Notes under the pieces: generated by a model | Seen by the model: the letters and a program-made list of their open reading frames with translations, nothing else | Told to the model about the DNA's origin: nothing | Databases searched by the model: none | Position numbers and translations under genes: made by a program | Assembly: GCF_003046315.1 (NCBI RefSeq) | Contig: NZ_PZZP01000002.1 | Location: 372,001-436,000, forward strand | From: Desmospora activa DSM 45169 | GTDB taxonomy: Bacteria > Bacillota > Bacilli > Thermoactinomycetales > DSM-45169 | Direction of reading: 5' to 3' | Length of the DNA stretch: 64,000 bases | Shown: positions 9,436-19,111 of the stretch, in pieces | Numbering within the stretch: position 1 is the stretch's first letter | How the letters are laid out: every line of letters starts with the position of its first letter

Positions 9436-9500
9436 AAAAAACACCCCCGGACAAGATTCATATTGTTCTTACCCTATGTCCGAGGAATGGAAAAAAGAAC

Positions 9501-9524
9501 AAAAACCCGTCCACATGACGGGTT
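9501..9524 (-). terminator. Intrinsic terminator after spoIIR
   Basis: On the minus strand AACCCGT pairs with ACGGGTT, directly followed by a T-rich tract. It begins 10 nt past the spoIIR stop. Confidence 0.8.
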
Positions 9525-9533
9525 GGGATTAGA

Positions 9534-10223
9534 TCATCGACCAAACAAGGATCCAAAAAAATCCTCCAGCGAGTCCAGTAGAAACCAGCGTACTTCTACT
9601 TCTTTTGGCTCCGATTGAGCCGTCTTGCGAGGAGAAGCGAAAGCTTGGTCCGCTGCTACCGCCTGCGCCGACAGGGTGGATTCCGAGCGGGGCAGGGCAT
9701 CGCCGTTGCTCATATCGACAAAGCACAACGGTGGAAACAACACACACCACCAGTTGTCTCCTTTTCCTTCACCCAAGGTAATTAAAAGTGCTTCATACTC
9801 TCCAGCGGGATAAATCTGATCGCCGTATAATTTGGTAGGAAAAGGTACCATACCAAATGTGACATCAACACTTTGATCGGAACCGTTGGCTTGTAATGTC
9901 TCTTCCGCCAAACGCTTCAGTTGAGGGGTTTTCTCTTTGATCGCCTTGCGCGCTTTATCGATTGAACGCGGTTTTTGCGACCATTGGTCTATCTCCTGGA
10001 TGACAGCGTCGCGTACTTTCCGCTTAAGGGCTTGATCCTCGCTAGAATCGCTGTTGGCTAAAATCCGCAACCGAATCGCCCGCTCTGGAATTGCGTCTTC
10101 TTGCTGCTGTGCTTCAACCGCCAAGACTGCTTGCTCCTGTGGCGTTCCACCATCCGTCATCCCCATCCAAACGAAAGATAAGAGCGCCATCCCCATTAAA
10201 GACAAATAAGTCCAAACCTTCAT
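9534..10223 (-). CDS. spoIIR: Stage II sporulation protein R
   Basis: Secreted forespore signal that triggers SpoIIGA to process pro-sigma-E in the mother cell. The 229-residue protein has an N-terminal hydrophobic segment (TYLSLMGMALLSFVWMG), then AIRLRILANSDSSEDQALKRKVRDAV split around the SpoIIR core, FGMVPFPTKLYGD, and WWCVLFPPLCFVD, a highly conserved SpoIIR block. A good AGGAGG lies 8 nt before the ATG. It is direct evidence for an endospore former. In other bacilli it is sigma-F dependent; I could not place a convincing sigma-F promoter in the 53 nt upstream. Confidence 0.96.
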   Translation of the reverse strand: MKVWTYLSLMGMALLSFVWMGMTDGGTPQEQAVLAVEAQQQEDAIPERAIRLRILANSDSSEDQALKRKVRDAVIQEIDQWSQKPRSIDKARKAIKEKTPQLKRLAEETLQANGSDQSVDVTFGMVPFPTKLYGDQIYPAGEYEALLITLGEGKGDNWWCVLFPPLCFVDMSNGDALPRSESTLSAQAVAADQAFASPRKTAQSEPKEVEVRWFLLDSLEDFFGSLFGR

Positions 10224-10276
10224 GGATAAACCTCCTAAACGGTTCTATCCACCAGTATGGACAAGCAGCAATCGAT

Positions 10277-11188
10277 TTAACCCTTTTTTCGTAAGGATTC
10301 CGGTAAGCGCTGGTTGGAAGCAAGCACAATCCGATCCTTTCCCGCCAGATCCAAAAGAATGCGCGTATCAATATCGGCACGCCACAAACGCTTAACAATC
10401 GCCACAACGTCTTCCCCTTGTCCCATTCCCACCTCAAAAGCAACCAAAGCCCTTGAGGTGAGCACTTGTTCCATCCCCTTTGCAATGGATCGGTAGGGGT
10501 TTAATCCGTCCATCCCCCCATCCAACGCCAGACGCGGCTCATACTCTTTGACTCCTTTTTCTAACCCTTTTATCTCATCCGTCGGGATATAGGGAGGGTT
10601 GGAGACGAGGATATCAATTTGGCTCTCTGTCTGCAAAAGCGGTTGCAACCAATCCCCACGCCGAAACTGAATCCGCTCCGCTACACCATGTATTTCTGCA
10701 TTACGGCGAGCCAGTGCCAATGCATGTGGCGAGAGATCCACTGCAATCACTTGCCAATGGGGGCGTTCCGCAGCCAAAGTAACCGCGACGGCCCCACTTC
10801 CGCAACCGAGATCAGCGACCTGTAGGGGGCGATCCCCCCAGAATGCATCCGCTGCAGTCAATACCGCTTCCACCAATCCTTCGGTTTCCGGTCGTGGAAT
10901 CAATACCGAGGAATTAACCCGATACCGACGACCGAAAAACTCCTGCTCCCCGCTCAAATATTGTAGCGGAACACCGTCACAGTGAGCGTGTAACCATTCC
11001 TCCGCTTGTGCCCGAAGGGAATCCGGCATCGAGGAGTGTATATTTGTGAAGAAGCGGGTACGATCCCATTTCAACACCGATCGTAAAATAAATTCCGCTG
11101 CAAATAAGGGGCTTTCCACTCCCGCCCGCTCCAATCGTCGGCTAAACTGGCGAAATAATTGGTTGAGGGTTGGCTGCTCCTCGTTCAA
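10277..11188 (-). CDS. prmC: Release factor glutamine methyltransferase
   Basis: Methylates the Gln of the GGQ motif in RF1 and RF2 with SAM. A TTG start at 11188 is chosen because GGAGGT lies 6 nt upstream, giving about 303 residues; a longer frame from 11257 would overlap prfA. The SAM site is VADLGCGSGAVAVTLA and the catalytic NPPY is in DILVSNPPYIPTDE. The partner gene prfA lies immediately upstream on the same strand, the standard arrangement. Confidence 0.95.
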   Translation of the reverse strand: MNEEQPTLNQLFRQFSRRLERAGVESPLFAAEFILRSVLKWDRTRFFTNIHSSMPDSLRAQAEEWLHAHCDGVPLQYLSGEQEFFGRRYRVNSSVLIPRPETEGLVEAVLTAADAFWGDRPLQVADLGCGSGAVAVTLAAERPHWQVIAVDLSPHALALARRNAEIHGVAERIQFRRGDWLQPLLQTESQIDILVSNPPYIPTDEIKGLEKGVKEYEPRLALDGGMDGLNPYRSIAKGMEQVLTSRALVAFEVGMGQGEDVVAIVKRLWRADIDTRILLDLAGKDRIVLASNQRLPESLRKKG

Positions 11189-11243
11189 CTCGCCACCTCC
11201 CGCTTCATAAAAATACCCGGGTTTTCCCCAGGTGTACCCTCGT

Positions 11244-12317
11244 TTATTCCATTCCATCCGCTCGCAGCAGCTCAGATTGCTCTTGCAGCGTTAAGGCGTC
11301 GATAATATCATCCAGTTCTCCGTCCAATACCAGATCCAACTTGTGTAACGTCAAGCCGATGCGGTGATCGGTTACACGACTTTGTGGGAAATTGTAGGTG
11401 CGGATCCGTTCGCTTCGATCCCCTGTGCCAACCTGGCTTTTTCGTGCGTCTGCCACTTTGGCGTTCTCTTCCTGTCTTATCTTATCCAGCAAGCGCGTCC
11501 GCAAAACCCGCATCGCTTTTTCCTTGTTTTTGATCTGGGATTTTTCATCCTGACAGGAGACCACAATTCCGCTGGGTAAATGAGTGATACGTACTGCGGA
11601 TTGAGTGGTGTTTACACTTTGCCCGCCGGGCCCGCTGGAGCAAAACGTATCGATGCGTAAATCTTTATCCAGGATTTCCACTTCTACTTCCTCTGCCTCC
11701 GGCAACACAGCCACAGTGGCGGTCGAGGTGTGGATACGGCCACCGGACTCTGTCGTAGGCACCCGTTGTACCCGATGGGCTCCGCTCTCATACTTTAAGC
11801 GACTAAAAGCCCCCCGCCCTTTTACCGCAAACACTACTTCCTTAAACCCGCCTAATCCGGTTGTGTTGACCTCCATAATTTCCGCTTTCCACCCACACCG
11901 TTCGCTATAACGAGTATACATCCGGTACAAACTAGCCGCAAACAAAGCCGCTTCTTCACCACCGGCGGCTCCCCTCACTTCGACAATCACATTTTTATCG
12001 TCATTGGGATCTTTCGGCAGCAACAGTACTTTTAACTGCTCTTCCAGTTCTTCTTTTTTTTCGTTTAATTCATCCAGCTCCGCTTTCACCATCTCCAACA
12101 GCTCCGGATCGGATTCCTCCGCCTGCATCTCCTTCGCTTCCTTGAGCTGCTGTACAACGCTTTTGTATTCGACATAAGCCTGATACTTCGGCTCGAGATC
12201 CGCTTGTTCTTTCGAATATTTTCGTAAATGATCCGTATTCGCAATTACGTTTGGATCGCTTAACAATCGATTCAGCTCTTCATAACGTTCCCGTATGGAT
12301 TCCAAACGCTCCAGCAC
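11244..12317 (-). CDS. prfA: Peptide chain release factor 1
   Basis: Recognises UAA and UAG and triggers peptide release. It has 357 residues. The GGQ tip is in [17 protein letters not shown], and the stop-codon recognition region contains [14 protein letters not shown] in place of the common PAT tripeptide. The N-terminal coiled-coil domain is rich in Glu and Lys. It is the target of the adjacent prmC product. Confidence 0.97.
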   Translation of the reverse strand: MLERLESIRERYEELNRLLSDPNVIANTDHLRKYSKEQADLEPKYQAYVEYKSVVQQLKEAKEMQAEESDPELLEMVKAELDELNEKKEELEEQLKVLLLPKDPNDDKNVIVEVRGAAGGEEAALFAASLYRMYTRYSERCGWKAEIMEVNTTGLGGFKEVVFAVKGRGAFSRLKYESGAHRVQRVPTTESGGRIHTSTATVAVLPEAEEVEVEILDKDLRIDTFCSSGPGGQSVNTTQSAVRITHLPSGIVVSCQDEKSQIKNKEKAMRVLRTRLLDKIRQEENAKVADARKSQVGTGDRSERIRTYNFPQSRVTDHRIGLTLHKLDLVLDGELDDIIDALTLQEQSELLRADGME

Positions 12318-12541
12318 ACTGCTTCACTCCCGCTCTCTTTTCCATCGGCGCCAGACATACAACCAGGATGGACTGGATAACAGTACTATTATAGGCGACC
12401 ACGACAAAAGCGTCAAAAAAGCAGAGGAATTTCCCGGGAAAAGAGAGCCACATATTCCTGTAGGCAGTTTAGGGTCAAAGTGGTAAAATCGAATCAACCA
12501 ATAATAAAAAATACAATTCCTCTGTAATAAGGAGAAATCAT

Positions 12542-13603
12542 ATGATATCAGGACCGATTGAAACCTTATTGGAAATTATTTCAGTCATCATGATGTTGTT
12601 GCCCATGCTGCTGTTGCTGTTGTTCGCTAACCTGGCACAGCGGGGCCGTGAGCAGAACCCAGAAGGAAATGGGGGTCTCGGATGGACCATCACCACCCAT
12701 ATATTGGTAGCTATCTCCTTTAGCTTATTGTTTATCGTAGGAGCAGTCCTAACCCTCTTCGGTTTGTTGACAGGTTCCGCTTCCAACGGTGATTTAGCGG
12801 GTATGAGTGGAGTAACGGCCAATTTCATAGAAAGTATGGTTCCAATCGGGCTCGGCTTAACGATTCCTGCACTGATCGGAATCTTGTTGCAAATTCCGAT
12901 TATCCGCCGGGGTCTTATGAAGCCCTTACCCCTTGACCCCAGCAATGCTGTGCACACATTTGCACTGGTTGCGACCATGATTATTTGGATTAACTTTTTT
13001 ATCACGATGGCGATCGGCCTTGAAGCCTTGACCAACACCGATGGAGCTCAAAAAAATATCATTCCCTCGCTGTGGACACAGCAGATTACATTTTTCATCA
13101 TCGCTCTGATCGGTGTGGGGTGGCTGACGCGCCGAAATTGGCGAGAAGTTTGTCAACGCTTAGGTCTTGTGCGACCCAGCGGCGTCCAGTGGGTTCTTGG
13201 TATTGTGATGGGATTCGGTTTGGTCGTTTTTGCCAATGTGCTCAGTTATGTGGCTACATGGTTGGGCTTTCCGCTCGATCCCAATGTGGAACAGTTGACC
13301 GATCAATTGCTTTCTCCACTGTTTGGCTCTGTCTTAGGCATTCTCACACTGGGACTTTCCGCCGCTTTGGGTGAAGAAGCCCTCTTTCGCGGTGCGATGC
13401 AGCCCCGCTTTGGTTTGTTGCTGACATCCGTTCTATTTGCGTTTGTTCACAGTAATTACGGTTTAAGTCTTTCCACCCTGGTCGTCTTTTGTGTCGGATT
13501 GGCATTGGGTCTGATTCGTATGCGTCACAATACCTCAACCGCCATGATCGTTCATGCCACTTACAATATGACTTTAGGCGTCTTGGCATCGATGGCCGGT
13601 TGA
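12542..13603 (+). CDS. CPBP-family intramembrane metalloprotease
   Basis: A 353-residue membrane protein with about eight hydrophobic segments. The C-terminal CPBP/Abi domain is recognised by three motifs: GEEALFRGAMQ (Glu-Glu plus Arg), FAFVHSNYG (His), and MIVHATYN (His), the metal-ligand pattern of Rce1-like proteases. An AAGGAG site lies 7 nt before the ATG. In bacteria these proteins process prenylated or secreted peptides or give bacteriocin self-immunity, and no partner gene is adjacent here. It is the only plus-strand gene in a long minus-strand block, so it is likely inserted. Confidence 0.87.
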   Translation: MISGPIETLLEIISVIMMLLPMLLLLLFANLAQRGREQNPEGNGGLGWTITTHILVAISFSLLFIVGAVLTLFGLLTGSASNGDLAGMSGVTANFIESMVPIGLGLTIPALIGILLQIPIIRRGLMKPLPLDPSNAVHTFALVATMIIWINFFITMAIGLEALTNTDGAQKNIIPSLWTQQITFFIIALIGVGWLTRRNWREVCQRLGLVRPSGVQWVLGIVMGFGLVVFANVLSYVATWLGFPLDPNVEQLTDQLLSPLFGSVLGILTLGLSAALGEEALFRGAMQPRFGLLLTSVLFAFVHSNYGLSLSTLVVFCVGLALGLIRMRHNTSTAMIVHATYNMTLGVLASMAG

Positions 13604-13689
13604 CATACTCGAAGAAACGCCCCGATCTCTTGACTGATATTCGATCTCTCCTTTAGCGAAAACCGAGGATTATCCCGTTCACAGAGATC

Positions 13690-13726
13690 AAAAAAGCTGG
13701 AGCCGCGATCGGGCTCCAGCTTTTTT
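13690..13726. terminator. Bidirectional terminator
   Basis: A perfect 15-bp stem (AAAAAAGCTGGAGCC / GGCTCCAGCTTTTTT) with a 7-nt loop sits between the convergent CPBP and lipoprotein genes and can serve both. Confidence 0.93.
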
Positions 13727-13727
13727 G

Positions 13728-14222
13728 TTACCCGGCATTTTTGTTGGGAGTCAAGTAATTCAACGGATTCCATTTGCTTAAACCGACGCGAACGCGGACT
13801 TCATAACGGGGCATCTCATAACTGATTCGTCGCAGTACTTTTTCCTGCAACTCTTCATAACGGGAGCTCGGAAAACTGGCTTGCGGCCTCACTTTGACTG
13901 CTACATGGCCACCAAAGATCTGAACGTCCGCATCTTGCACCCCGTCAATCGTCATCGCCGATTGACGAATCCGCTGTCGATCATTCCCTTTGGGGGGAAT
14001 GGAAGGATTATCCCATTCTCCCACTGCCAGGCCGGGATTGGCGTTTCGCACACCAAATTGTCCATCATCCCGAAGATAGCGGTAGGTGTTTTTTTCGTAC
14101 CGATAGGTGGTACGGTCAGTTGTGCGATCATAGTCCATCCCTTGGTTGGAAGAAGAACAGGCCACGGATAGACAACAGACCGCTACAACCACACCAACCC
14201 CCTTAAGCCAACGAAGGAACAA
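13728..14222 (-). CDS. YhcN/YlaJ-type sporulation lipoprotein
   Basis: A 164-residue predicted lipoprotein. The N-terminus is a signal peptide ending in LSVACSSS, a good lipobox. The core has DGVQDADVQIFGGHVAVKV, the typical YhcN/YlaJ pattern in which a short beta-alpha-beta domain measures 'variance' between homologues. Members of the family are found in the forespore membrane or spore coat. No operon partner is visible, and the gene ends at the shared terminator. The family call is good; the exact role is unknown. Confidence 0.8.
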   Translation of the reverse strand: MFLRWLKGVGVVVAVCCLSVACSSSNQGMDYDRTTDRTTYRYEKNTYRYLRDDGQFGVRNANPGLAVGEWDNPSIPPKGNDRQRIRQSAMTIDGVQDADVQIFGGHVAVKVRPQASFPSSRYEELQEKVLRRISYEMPRYEVRVRVGLSKWNPLNYLTPNKNAG

Positions 14223-14372
14223 AAAGAAAACACCTCCCTGACACTAGGCTGTGTCTGATCAATTCCGTAATTGGAGTAAGATCCGATGAGCATCCGTCAA
14301 CAAGAACCTTTCACCGGACCTCCTTCACTCCTCAAGCAAAAGCTCCAATAACCAGACACGCCTTAGTTTGTG

Positions 14373-14981
14373 TCAAGAAGGGGAAAAACTCTGCGGCAAT
14401 GTTTCCCGTTGCGGCACCTCATGACAATGGCGACAACGGGCTTCATATTGTTCGTGCGCCCCCACTTGAATGATCGGCTCATCTTCAGCCGCCGCGCGAC
14501 CGTCGATTAAGCGCTGGGTACGGCTGGCCGCCCCTCCACATCGCAGGCAAATCGCATGCAATTTGGTCACATATTCGGCGACAGCCAACAATACCGGTGT
14601 CGGACCAAAGGGACGCCCGCGGAAGTCCTGATCCAGCCCTGCGCAAATCACCCGTAGACCGCGATTCGCCAAATGTTGGGCTACTTCCACGACGGAATCG
14701 TCTAAAAATTGCACCTCATCAACTGCAACCACATCGATGCCGGATTTTACAATATCCATGATTTCAGTGGCATGATCAATCGCTGTCGCTTCCGTATGTA
14801 TCCCGTTGTGAGAAGTGATCGCGCCTTGCCGATAACGATCATCAATGCGAGGTTTAAATACCATCACTTCCTGTTTGGCGATGCGAGCCCGACGAATTCG
14901 CCGGATCAACTCTTCGCTCTTTCCAGAAAACATTCCCCCGCAGATGACTTCGATCCACCCGTCTCGATGCATCGGATTCAT
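14373..14981 (-). CDS. tdk: Thymidine kinase
   Basis: Salvage kinase that makes dTMP from thymidine and ATP. The 202-residue protein has the P-loop [15 protein letters not shown], the Walker B region [12 protein letters not shown], and the type II zinc finger with Cys pairs CLRCGG and CRHC near the C-terminus. It precedes nothing co-transcribed on its 3' side. The order tdk-rpmE is that of B. subtilis. Confidence 0.96.
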   Translation of the reverse strand: MNPMHRDGWIEVICGGMFSGKSEELIRRIRRARIAKQEVMVFKPRIDDRYRQGAITSHNGIHTEATAIDHATEIMDIVKSGIDVVAVDEVQFLDDSVVEVAQHLANRGLRVICAGLDQDFRGRPFGPTPVLLAVAEYVTKLHAICLRCGGAASRTQRLIDGRAAAEDEPIIQVGAHEQYEARCRHCHEVPQRETLPQSFSPS

Positions 14982-15011
14982 GTGGGTGTTTTCCTCCCCC
15001 TGATATGGTTT

Positions 15012-15056
15012 TAAAAAGGCGAACAGGCAAGCGAATGGCGTTCCTCGCTTGCCTGC
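15012..15056 (-). terminator. Intrinsic terminator after rpmE
   Basis: An 11-bp stem (CAGGCAAGCGA / TCGCTTGCCTG) lies between rpmE and tdk. T-rich tracts flank it on both strands, so it could act in both directions; on the minus strand it would end the rpmE transcript. Confidence 0.8.
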
Positions 15057-15084
15057 TTTTTTCTTTTTCCGCGATCTATCTCAA

Positions 15085-15282
15085 TCACAGGTTGTATTTT
15101 TTCTTAAATCGATCCACACGACCGCCTGCGCTAACAAATTTTTGTTTCCCGGTGAAAAAGGGATGGCATGCGGAGCAGATATCCACGCGCAGGTTCTCCT
15201 TGGTCGACCCGGTCTCAAACGTATTGCCACATGCGCAGGTAACAGTGGTTTTTTTGTACTCGGGATGAATCGCCGCTTTCAT
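15085..15282 (-). CDS. rpmE: 50S ribosomal protein L31, zinc-binding form
   Basis: A 65-residue L31. The two Cys pairs, TCACGN and CSACHPF, mark the C+ (zinc-containing) form. The C-terminus [13 protein letters not shown] is typical. The ATG at 15282 has AGGTGAGG just upstream and is preferred to the TTG one codon before. Its neighbours tdk and rho keep the Bacillus order. Confidence 0.95.
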   Translation of the reverse strand: MKAAIHPEYKKTTVTCACGNTFETGSTKENLRVDICSACHPFFTGKQKFVSAGGRVDRFKKKYNL

Positions 15283-15422
15283 CAAACCTCACCTCTTTTC
15301 CATCTGGTCCGTACCAGACTCGCTTCATGCAAACACTTGAACATTATAACATGCTCGAGTATATGGCGCAAGAAGCGGGAACAGGATTGTTTTCCAGAAA
15401 TGAACGAAATAAGTGCCGCAGT

Positions 15423-16424
15423 TCAAGGAAGAACATTTAACGGATTGATCGGTTGGTCATTTTTGCGTACTTCAAAATGGAGATGCACACCGGTTGAATT
15501 ACCGGTAGTACCCATATATCCCAATCCACCGCCCTGGCCTACTTTTTGTCCTTTGCCGACGATAATCCGGCTCAAATGGGCATAATAAGTGGTCCAACCG
15601 TCACCATGGTCTACCACCACCAAATTTCCGTAACCGCCGGAATAACCGGATTGAATTACAGTTCCGCCCTTGGACGATTTGATCAGGTTGTTTTCTCCCT
15701 GAGGGTTCGCAATGTCGATTCCGGTATGCATGCTACCGTTGCGCCAGCCGTAGCCGCTGGTAATCTGCCCTCTCGCCGGCCACTGAAAGCCGCTACTCTG
15801 CTGGTTGTCTACGCTTACGCTAGCTGAGGAAAGAGTGGTTTGTCCTTTTTTCGGTGCTGTCGCCGCTTGCACTGGTTTTGGCTGTTTCGGCTCAAATGCT
15901 TGCGGAACCACCAGCACCTGACCAATATAGAGATCTTCCGTCAGCTTCAGATCCGGATTGGCTTCAATGAGCACGTTTTTTTCCACATCATACTTCTCTG
16001 CAATCGATGTAAGCGTATCTTCTTCCTTTACCCGGATCCGCTCCATCACCACGGGAACCTTTACTTTTTGACCCACTTGGAGTGTATGGGGATCGGCAAC
16101 ACTGTTATAGGTGGTCAATGTTTCAGCGGAAACCCCATATTGCTGCCCAATAGCATATAGGGTATCCCCTGGCTCCACTTCCACCATCAACGGTTTTTCT
16201 TCCTTCTCTACCGCTAGGTTGCCTTCCGTTACCGCAGAAATTGGATTTAAGTATTGATATACCACTTGTTGGGCTACCCGTTCTTTTTGCCAATCGGGGG
16301 AGCGAGGCTTTACGGCGGGTTCCTCGGCCTGGACCGTTCCATGGGGTCCACCTACGACAAACGAAGCGGATGCTGTGCAAACCGACAAAGAAGTCAGCGC
16401 CCATTTATTGCTGTTCTTTGTCAT
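15423..16424 (-). CDS. Secreted M23 peptidase with two LysM domains
   Basis: A 333-residue exported cell-wall hydrolase. A signal peptide ends near VQAEE. Two LysM peptidoglycan-binding repeats follow (VEPGDTLYAIGQQYGV and VKEEDTLTSIAEKYDV). The C-terminal M23/LytM domain has the zinc motifs HTGIDIA and HLHFE and the catalytic-type YYAHLS. A GAGGTGGTG ribosome site precedes the ATG. It replaces the ywjI-side spacer of B. subtilis between rpmE and rho. Related proteins act in cell separation or spore-cortex remodelling; the specific role here is inference. Confidence 0.92.
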   Translation of the reverse strand: MTKNSNKWALTSLSVCTASASFVVGGPHGTVQAEEPAVKPRSPDWQKERVAQQVVYQYLNPISAVTEGNLAVEKEEKPLMVEVEPGDTLYAIGQQYGVSAETLTTYNSVADPHTLQVGQKVKVPVVMERIRVKEEDTLTSIAEKYDVEKNVLIEANPDLKLTEDLYIGQVLVVPQAFEPKQPKPVQAATAPKKGQTTLSSASVSVDNQQSSGFQWPARGQITSGYGWRNGSMHTGIDIANPQGENNLIKSSKGGTVIQSGYSGGYGNLVVVDHGDGWTTYYAHLSRIIVGKGQKVGQGGGLGYMGTTGNSTGVHLHFEVRKNDQPINPLNVLP

Positions 16425-16543
16425 TACACCACCTCACAATTAGATTGGGATCGAGGACGATATCTTTTCCCTGCCCCATTCTATGCGGGTGGATAAAATT
16501 ATATGCGAAAAAGAGGAATCTGCCGATAAGGGACAGCGGTGGA

Positions 16544-17809
16544 TTATGCTGTCGACGAACGGTGCGAGGGGGCTTCCAGAGTGGCCAAAAACTCTTGGTT
16601 GTTACGGGTATGAGACAGCTTACGCAAAAAAGCATCAGTATATTCGGTGCCGTCGTTTAGAGATTTGCGGAGTGCCCATAATTTATCCAACTCTTCCTGT
16701 GTCAACAACAGCTCCTCGCGCCGGGTCCCGGAGCGACGAATATCGATCGCTGGGAAAATGCGGCGCTCGGCCAATTTACGATCCAGGTGTAGTTCAAGGT
16801 TACCAGTGCCTTTAAATTCTTCGTAGATCACATCGTCCATGCGGGAACCCGTATCTACCAACGCTGTCGCCAAAATCGTAAGGCTGCCCCCCTCCTCGAT
16901 GTTGCGAGCCGCCCCAAAGAAGCGCTTCGGTCGATAAAAAGCGGCGGGGTCGATACCACCGGACAATGTTCGGCCGCTAGGCGGGATCACCAAGTTGTAT
17001 GCCCGTGCCAAACGTGTAATGCTATCCAGCAGGATCACCACATCCCGTTTATGTTCCACCAGACGCTCCGCCCGCTGCAAGACCAACTCCGCCACTTTAA
17101 TGTGGTTCTCCGGCATTTCATCAAAAGTGGAGCTAACCACCTCTCCATTGACGGATCGTTGCATATCCGTCACTTCCTCCGGTCGTTCATCGATTAAAAG
17201 GACAAATAGTTCGATCTGAGGATAGTTGGCGGTAATACTGTTGGCGATCTCCTTTAACAGCATGGTTTTTCCGGCTTTGGGCTGAGCCACAATCAATCCG
17301 CGTTGCCCCAAACCGACAGGTGCAACCAAGTCCATAATCCGGGTCGAAAGCTGTTTGGGATCGTTCTCCAGCGTGAGGCGTTCCTGGGGGTGCAGAGGAG
17401 TGAGCGCAGGGAAATGAAGGCGCTCTGCAGCGGAATTGGGATCTTGACCATTAACCGCTTCCACATGGAGAAGGCCGAAATAACGCTCATTCTCCTTGGG
17501 AGGCCGAACCTTGCCTGAGACTAAATCCCCTTGACGCAGATCAAAGCGGCGAATTTGCGAGGCGGAGATATAGATATCTTCTGAGGAAGGTAGAAAGTTG
17601 ATGGGTCGAAGAAACCCATATCCTTCCGGTAGGATATCCAGCACTCCCTCCATAAAGAGGAGCCCTGCTTGTTCCGCTTTCGCTTTTAAAATGGCAAAGA
17701 TCAGTTCTTTTTTCTTTAATTGGCTGTAGTAAGGAATGTGATATTCTTTTGCCAGCTTATACAAATCGGTTAAACGCTTGTGTTCCAGATCACTCAATGA
17801 AATTTCCAT
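16544..17809 (-). CDS. rho: Transcription termination factor Rho
   Basis: Hexameric RNA helicase that ends untranslated transcripts. The 421-residue protein has the N-terminal Rho domain ([26 protein letters not shown] split), the RNA-binding cold-shock-like domain with EGYGFLR, the Walker A in [16 protein letters not shown], Walker [16 protein letters not shown], and the R-loop region. No extra insert is present. It lies in the usual place next to glpX. Confidence 0.97.
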   Translation of the reverse strand: MEISLSDLEHKRLTDLYKLAKEYHIPYYSQLKKKELIFAILKAKAEQAGLLFMEGVLDILPEGYGFLRPINFLPSSEDIYISASQIRRFDLRQGDLVSGKVRPPKENERYFGLLHVEAVNGQDPNSAAERLHFPALTPLHPQERLTLENDPKQLSTRIMDLVAPVGLGQRGLIVAQPKAGKTMLLKEIANSITANYPQIELFVLLIDERPEEVTDMQRSVNGEVVSSTFDEMPENHIKVAELVLQRAERLVEHKRDVVILLDSITRLARAYNLVIPPSGRTLSGGIDPAAFYRPKRFFGAARNIEEGGSLTILATALVDTGSRMDDVIYEEFKGTGNLELHLDRKLAERRIFPAIDIRRSGTRREELLLTQEELDKLWALRKSLNDGTEYTDAFLRKLSHTRNNQEFLATLEAPSHRSSTA

Positions 17810-17890
17810 GTCTTCACCACACGTTCTTTCCTAATTGATGATCGCGGTTAAAAAGCGGGCTTTACCCATCCTGCCCGCAACCGCGCTCCC

Positions 17891-18856
17891 TTATTCCAAT
17901 ACCAAGTGGGGTTTTTTCTCCAAGCGGTGTTTGCCGTCGATAAAGCGAACCGTTCCCGTCTTGGCTCGCATCACAATTGAATGGGTCGTGGCAACTGTCC
18001 CGTTATAGCGAACGCCGCGCAACAACTCTCCATCCGTGACGCCGGTAGCGGCAAAAATGGCGTCATCCCCTTTTACCAAATCATCCATCGTCAGGATGCG
18101 AGCAGGATCACCAATCCCCATATCCTGACAGCGATGGTATTGCTCTTCATCCTCTGGTAGCAATTTTCCTTGGATTTCCCCACCTAAGCACTTGAGTGCA
18201 ACCGCAGCCAGCACCCCTTCTGGTGCACCGCCAGAACCGAGCAATAAATCGACACCCGTATCGGGAAAGGCGGTATTGACAGCAGCCGCCACATCCCCGT
18301 CAGGGATTAGTTTGATGCGGGCACCTGCACGGCGTACTTCTTCAATGATGCCTGCATGGCGCGGGCGATCCAGCACCACCACGACCAGGTCGTTTACATC
18401 TTTGCCTAAAGCTTTTGCAACTGCAAGCAGATTATCTTTTACAGGGGCTTCGATATCCACATGCCCCACCGCTTTTGGACCGACAGCCAATTTGTCCATA
18501 TACATATCAGGAGCATGCAACAAGTTTCCCCTCTCGGCAATCGCCACCACCGACAGGGCGTTCCATAATCCCTTGGCTACAATGTTGGTCCCTTCCAACG
18601 GATCGACAGCCACATCCACTTCCGGCAGATAACCCAACCCCAGCCGTTCGCCGATATACAACATCGGCGCTTCGTCCATCTCACCTTCGCCGATCACAAC
18701 CGTTCCTCGCATCGGGATGGTGTCAAACACCTTGCGCATCGCGGAAGTGGCCGCTTCATCGGCTTCATCCTTTTTCCCAAATCCCATCCAACGGCCGGAA
18801 GCGACTGCAGCAGCCTCCGTCACCCTTACCAACTCCATCGTTAAACTGCGTTCCAT
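17891..18856 (-). CDS. glpX: Class II fructose-1,6-bisphosphatase
   Basis: Gluconeogenic phosphatase that hydrolyses fructose-1,6-bisphosphate. It has 321 residues. The metal-binding motifs [11 protein letters not shown] and [13 protein letters not shown] are clear, as is [12 protein letters not shown]. The ATG has GGAGGGG about 9 nt upstream. It matches B. subtilis ywjI in place. A 26-bp palindrome lies 49 nt upstream and may be its operator. Confidence 0.95.
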   Translation of the reverse strand: MERSLTMELVRVTEAAAVASGRWMGFGKKDEADEAATSAMRKVFDTIPMRGTVVIGEGEMDEAPMLYIGERLGLGYLPEVDVAVDPLEGTNIVAKGLWNALSVVAIAERGNLLHAPDMYMDKLAVGPKAVGHVDIEAPVKDNLLAVAKALGKDVNDLVVVVLDRPRHAGIIEEVRRAGARIKLIPDGDVAAAVNTAFPDTGVDLLLGSGGAPEGVLAAVALKCLGGEIQGKLLPEDEEQYHRCQDMGIGDPARILTMDDLVKGDDAIFAATGVTDGELLRGVRYNGTVATTHSIVMRAKTGTVRFIDGKHRLEKKPHLVLE

Positions 18857-18904
18857 GATCCATTCCCCTCCTGCCGTTTATTCCGTTTGATGCTCAACAA
18901 TAAG

Positions 18905-18930
18905 GTAACATATTTCCGTTTATATGTTAC
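18905..18930. promoter_or_regulatory. Palindromic operator candidate upstream of glpX
   Basis: GTAACATAT and ATATGTTAC form a perfect inverted repeat with an 8-nt spacer. There is no T-run, so it is unlikely to be a terminator. The cognate regulator is not known. Confidence 0.55.
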
Positions 18931-18972
18931 ACTATTTTTAGCGGTTGTGCGTGGAGCTTGTTGATTCGCATA

Positions 18973-19010
18973 TTGGAGGGAGGATGGGATTTTTGCGTCT
19001 GTGGCTTTTA
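18973..19010 (+). repeat. Dispersed intergenic repeat, family A, copy 2
   Basis: GGAGGGAGGATGGGATTTTT followed by GCGTCTGTGGCTTTT resembles the copies at 1279, 25057 and 37070. It lies in the gap between murA and glpX. Confidence 0.5.
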
Positions 19011-19111
19011 CTATTTGTTAAAGATATATGTTAAATCAACAAACCGGTACGTACATAAAAACGGCAAGGAGGAAGATTGCACCCCTCAACAATATCTGAC
19101 CACTCCCCTGC

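Noticed and set aside
12538-13038. Minus-strand frame inside the CPBP protease gene
   Set aside because: The CPBP frame carries all three conserved motifs and a good ribosome site; the antisense frame has neither.
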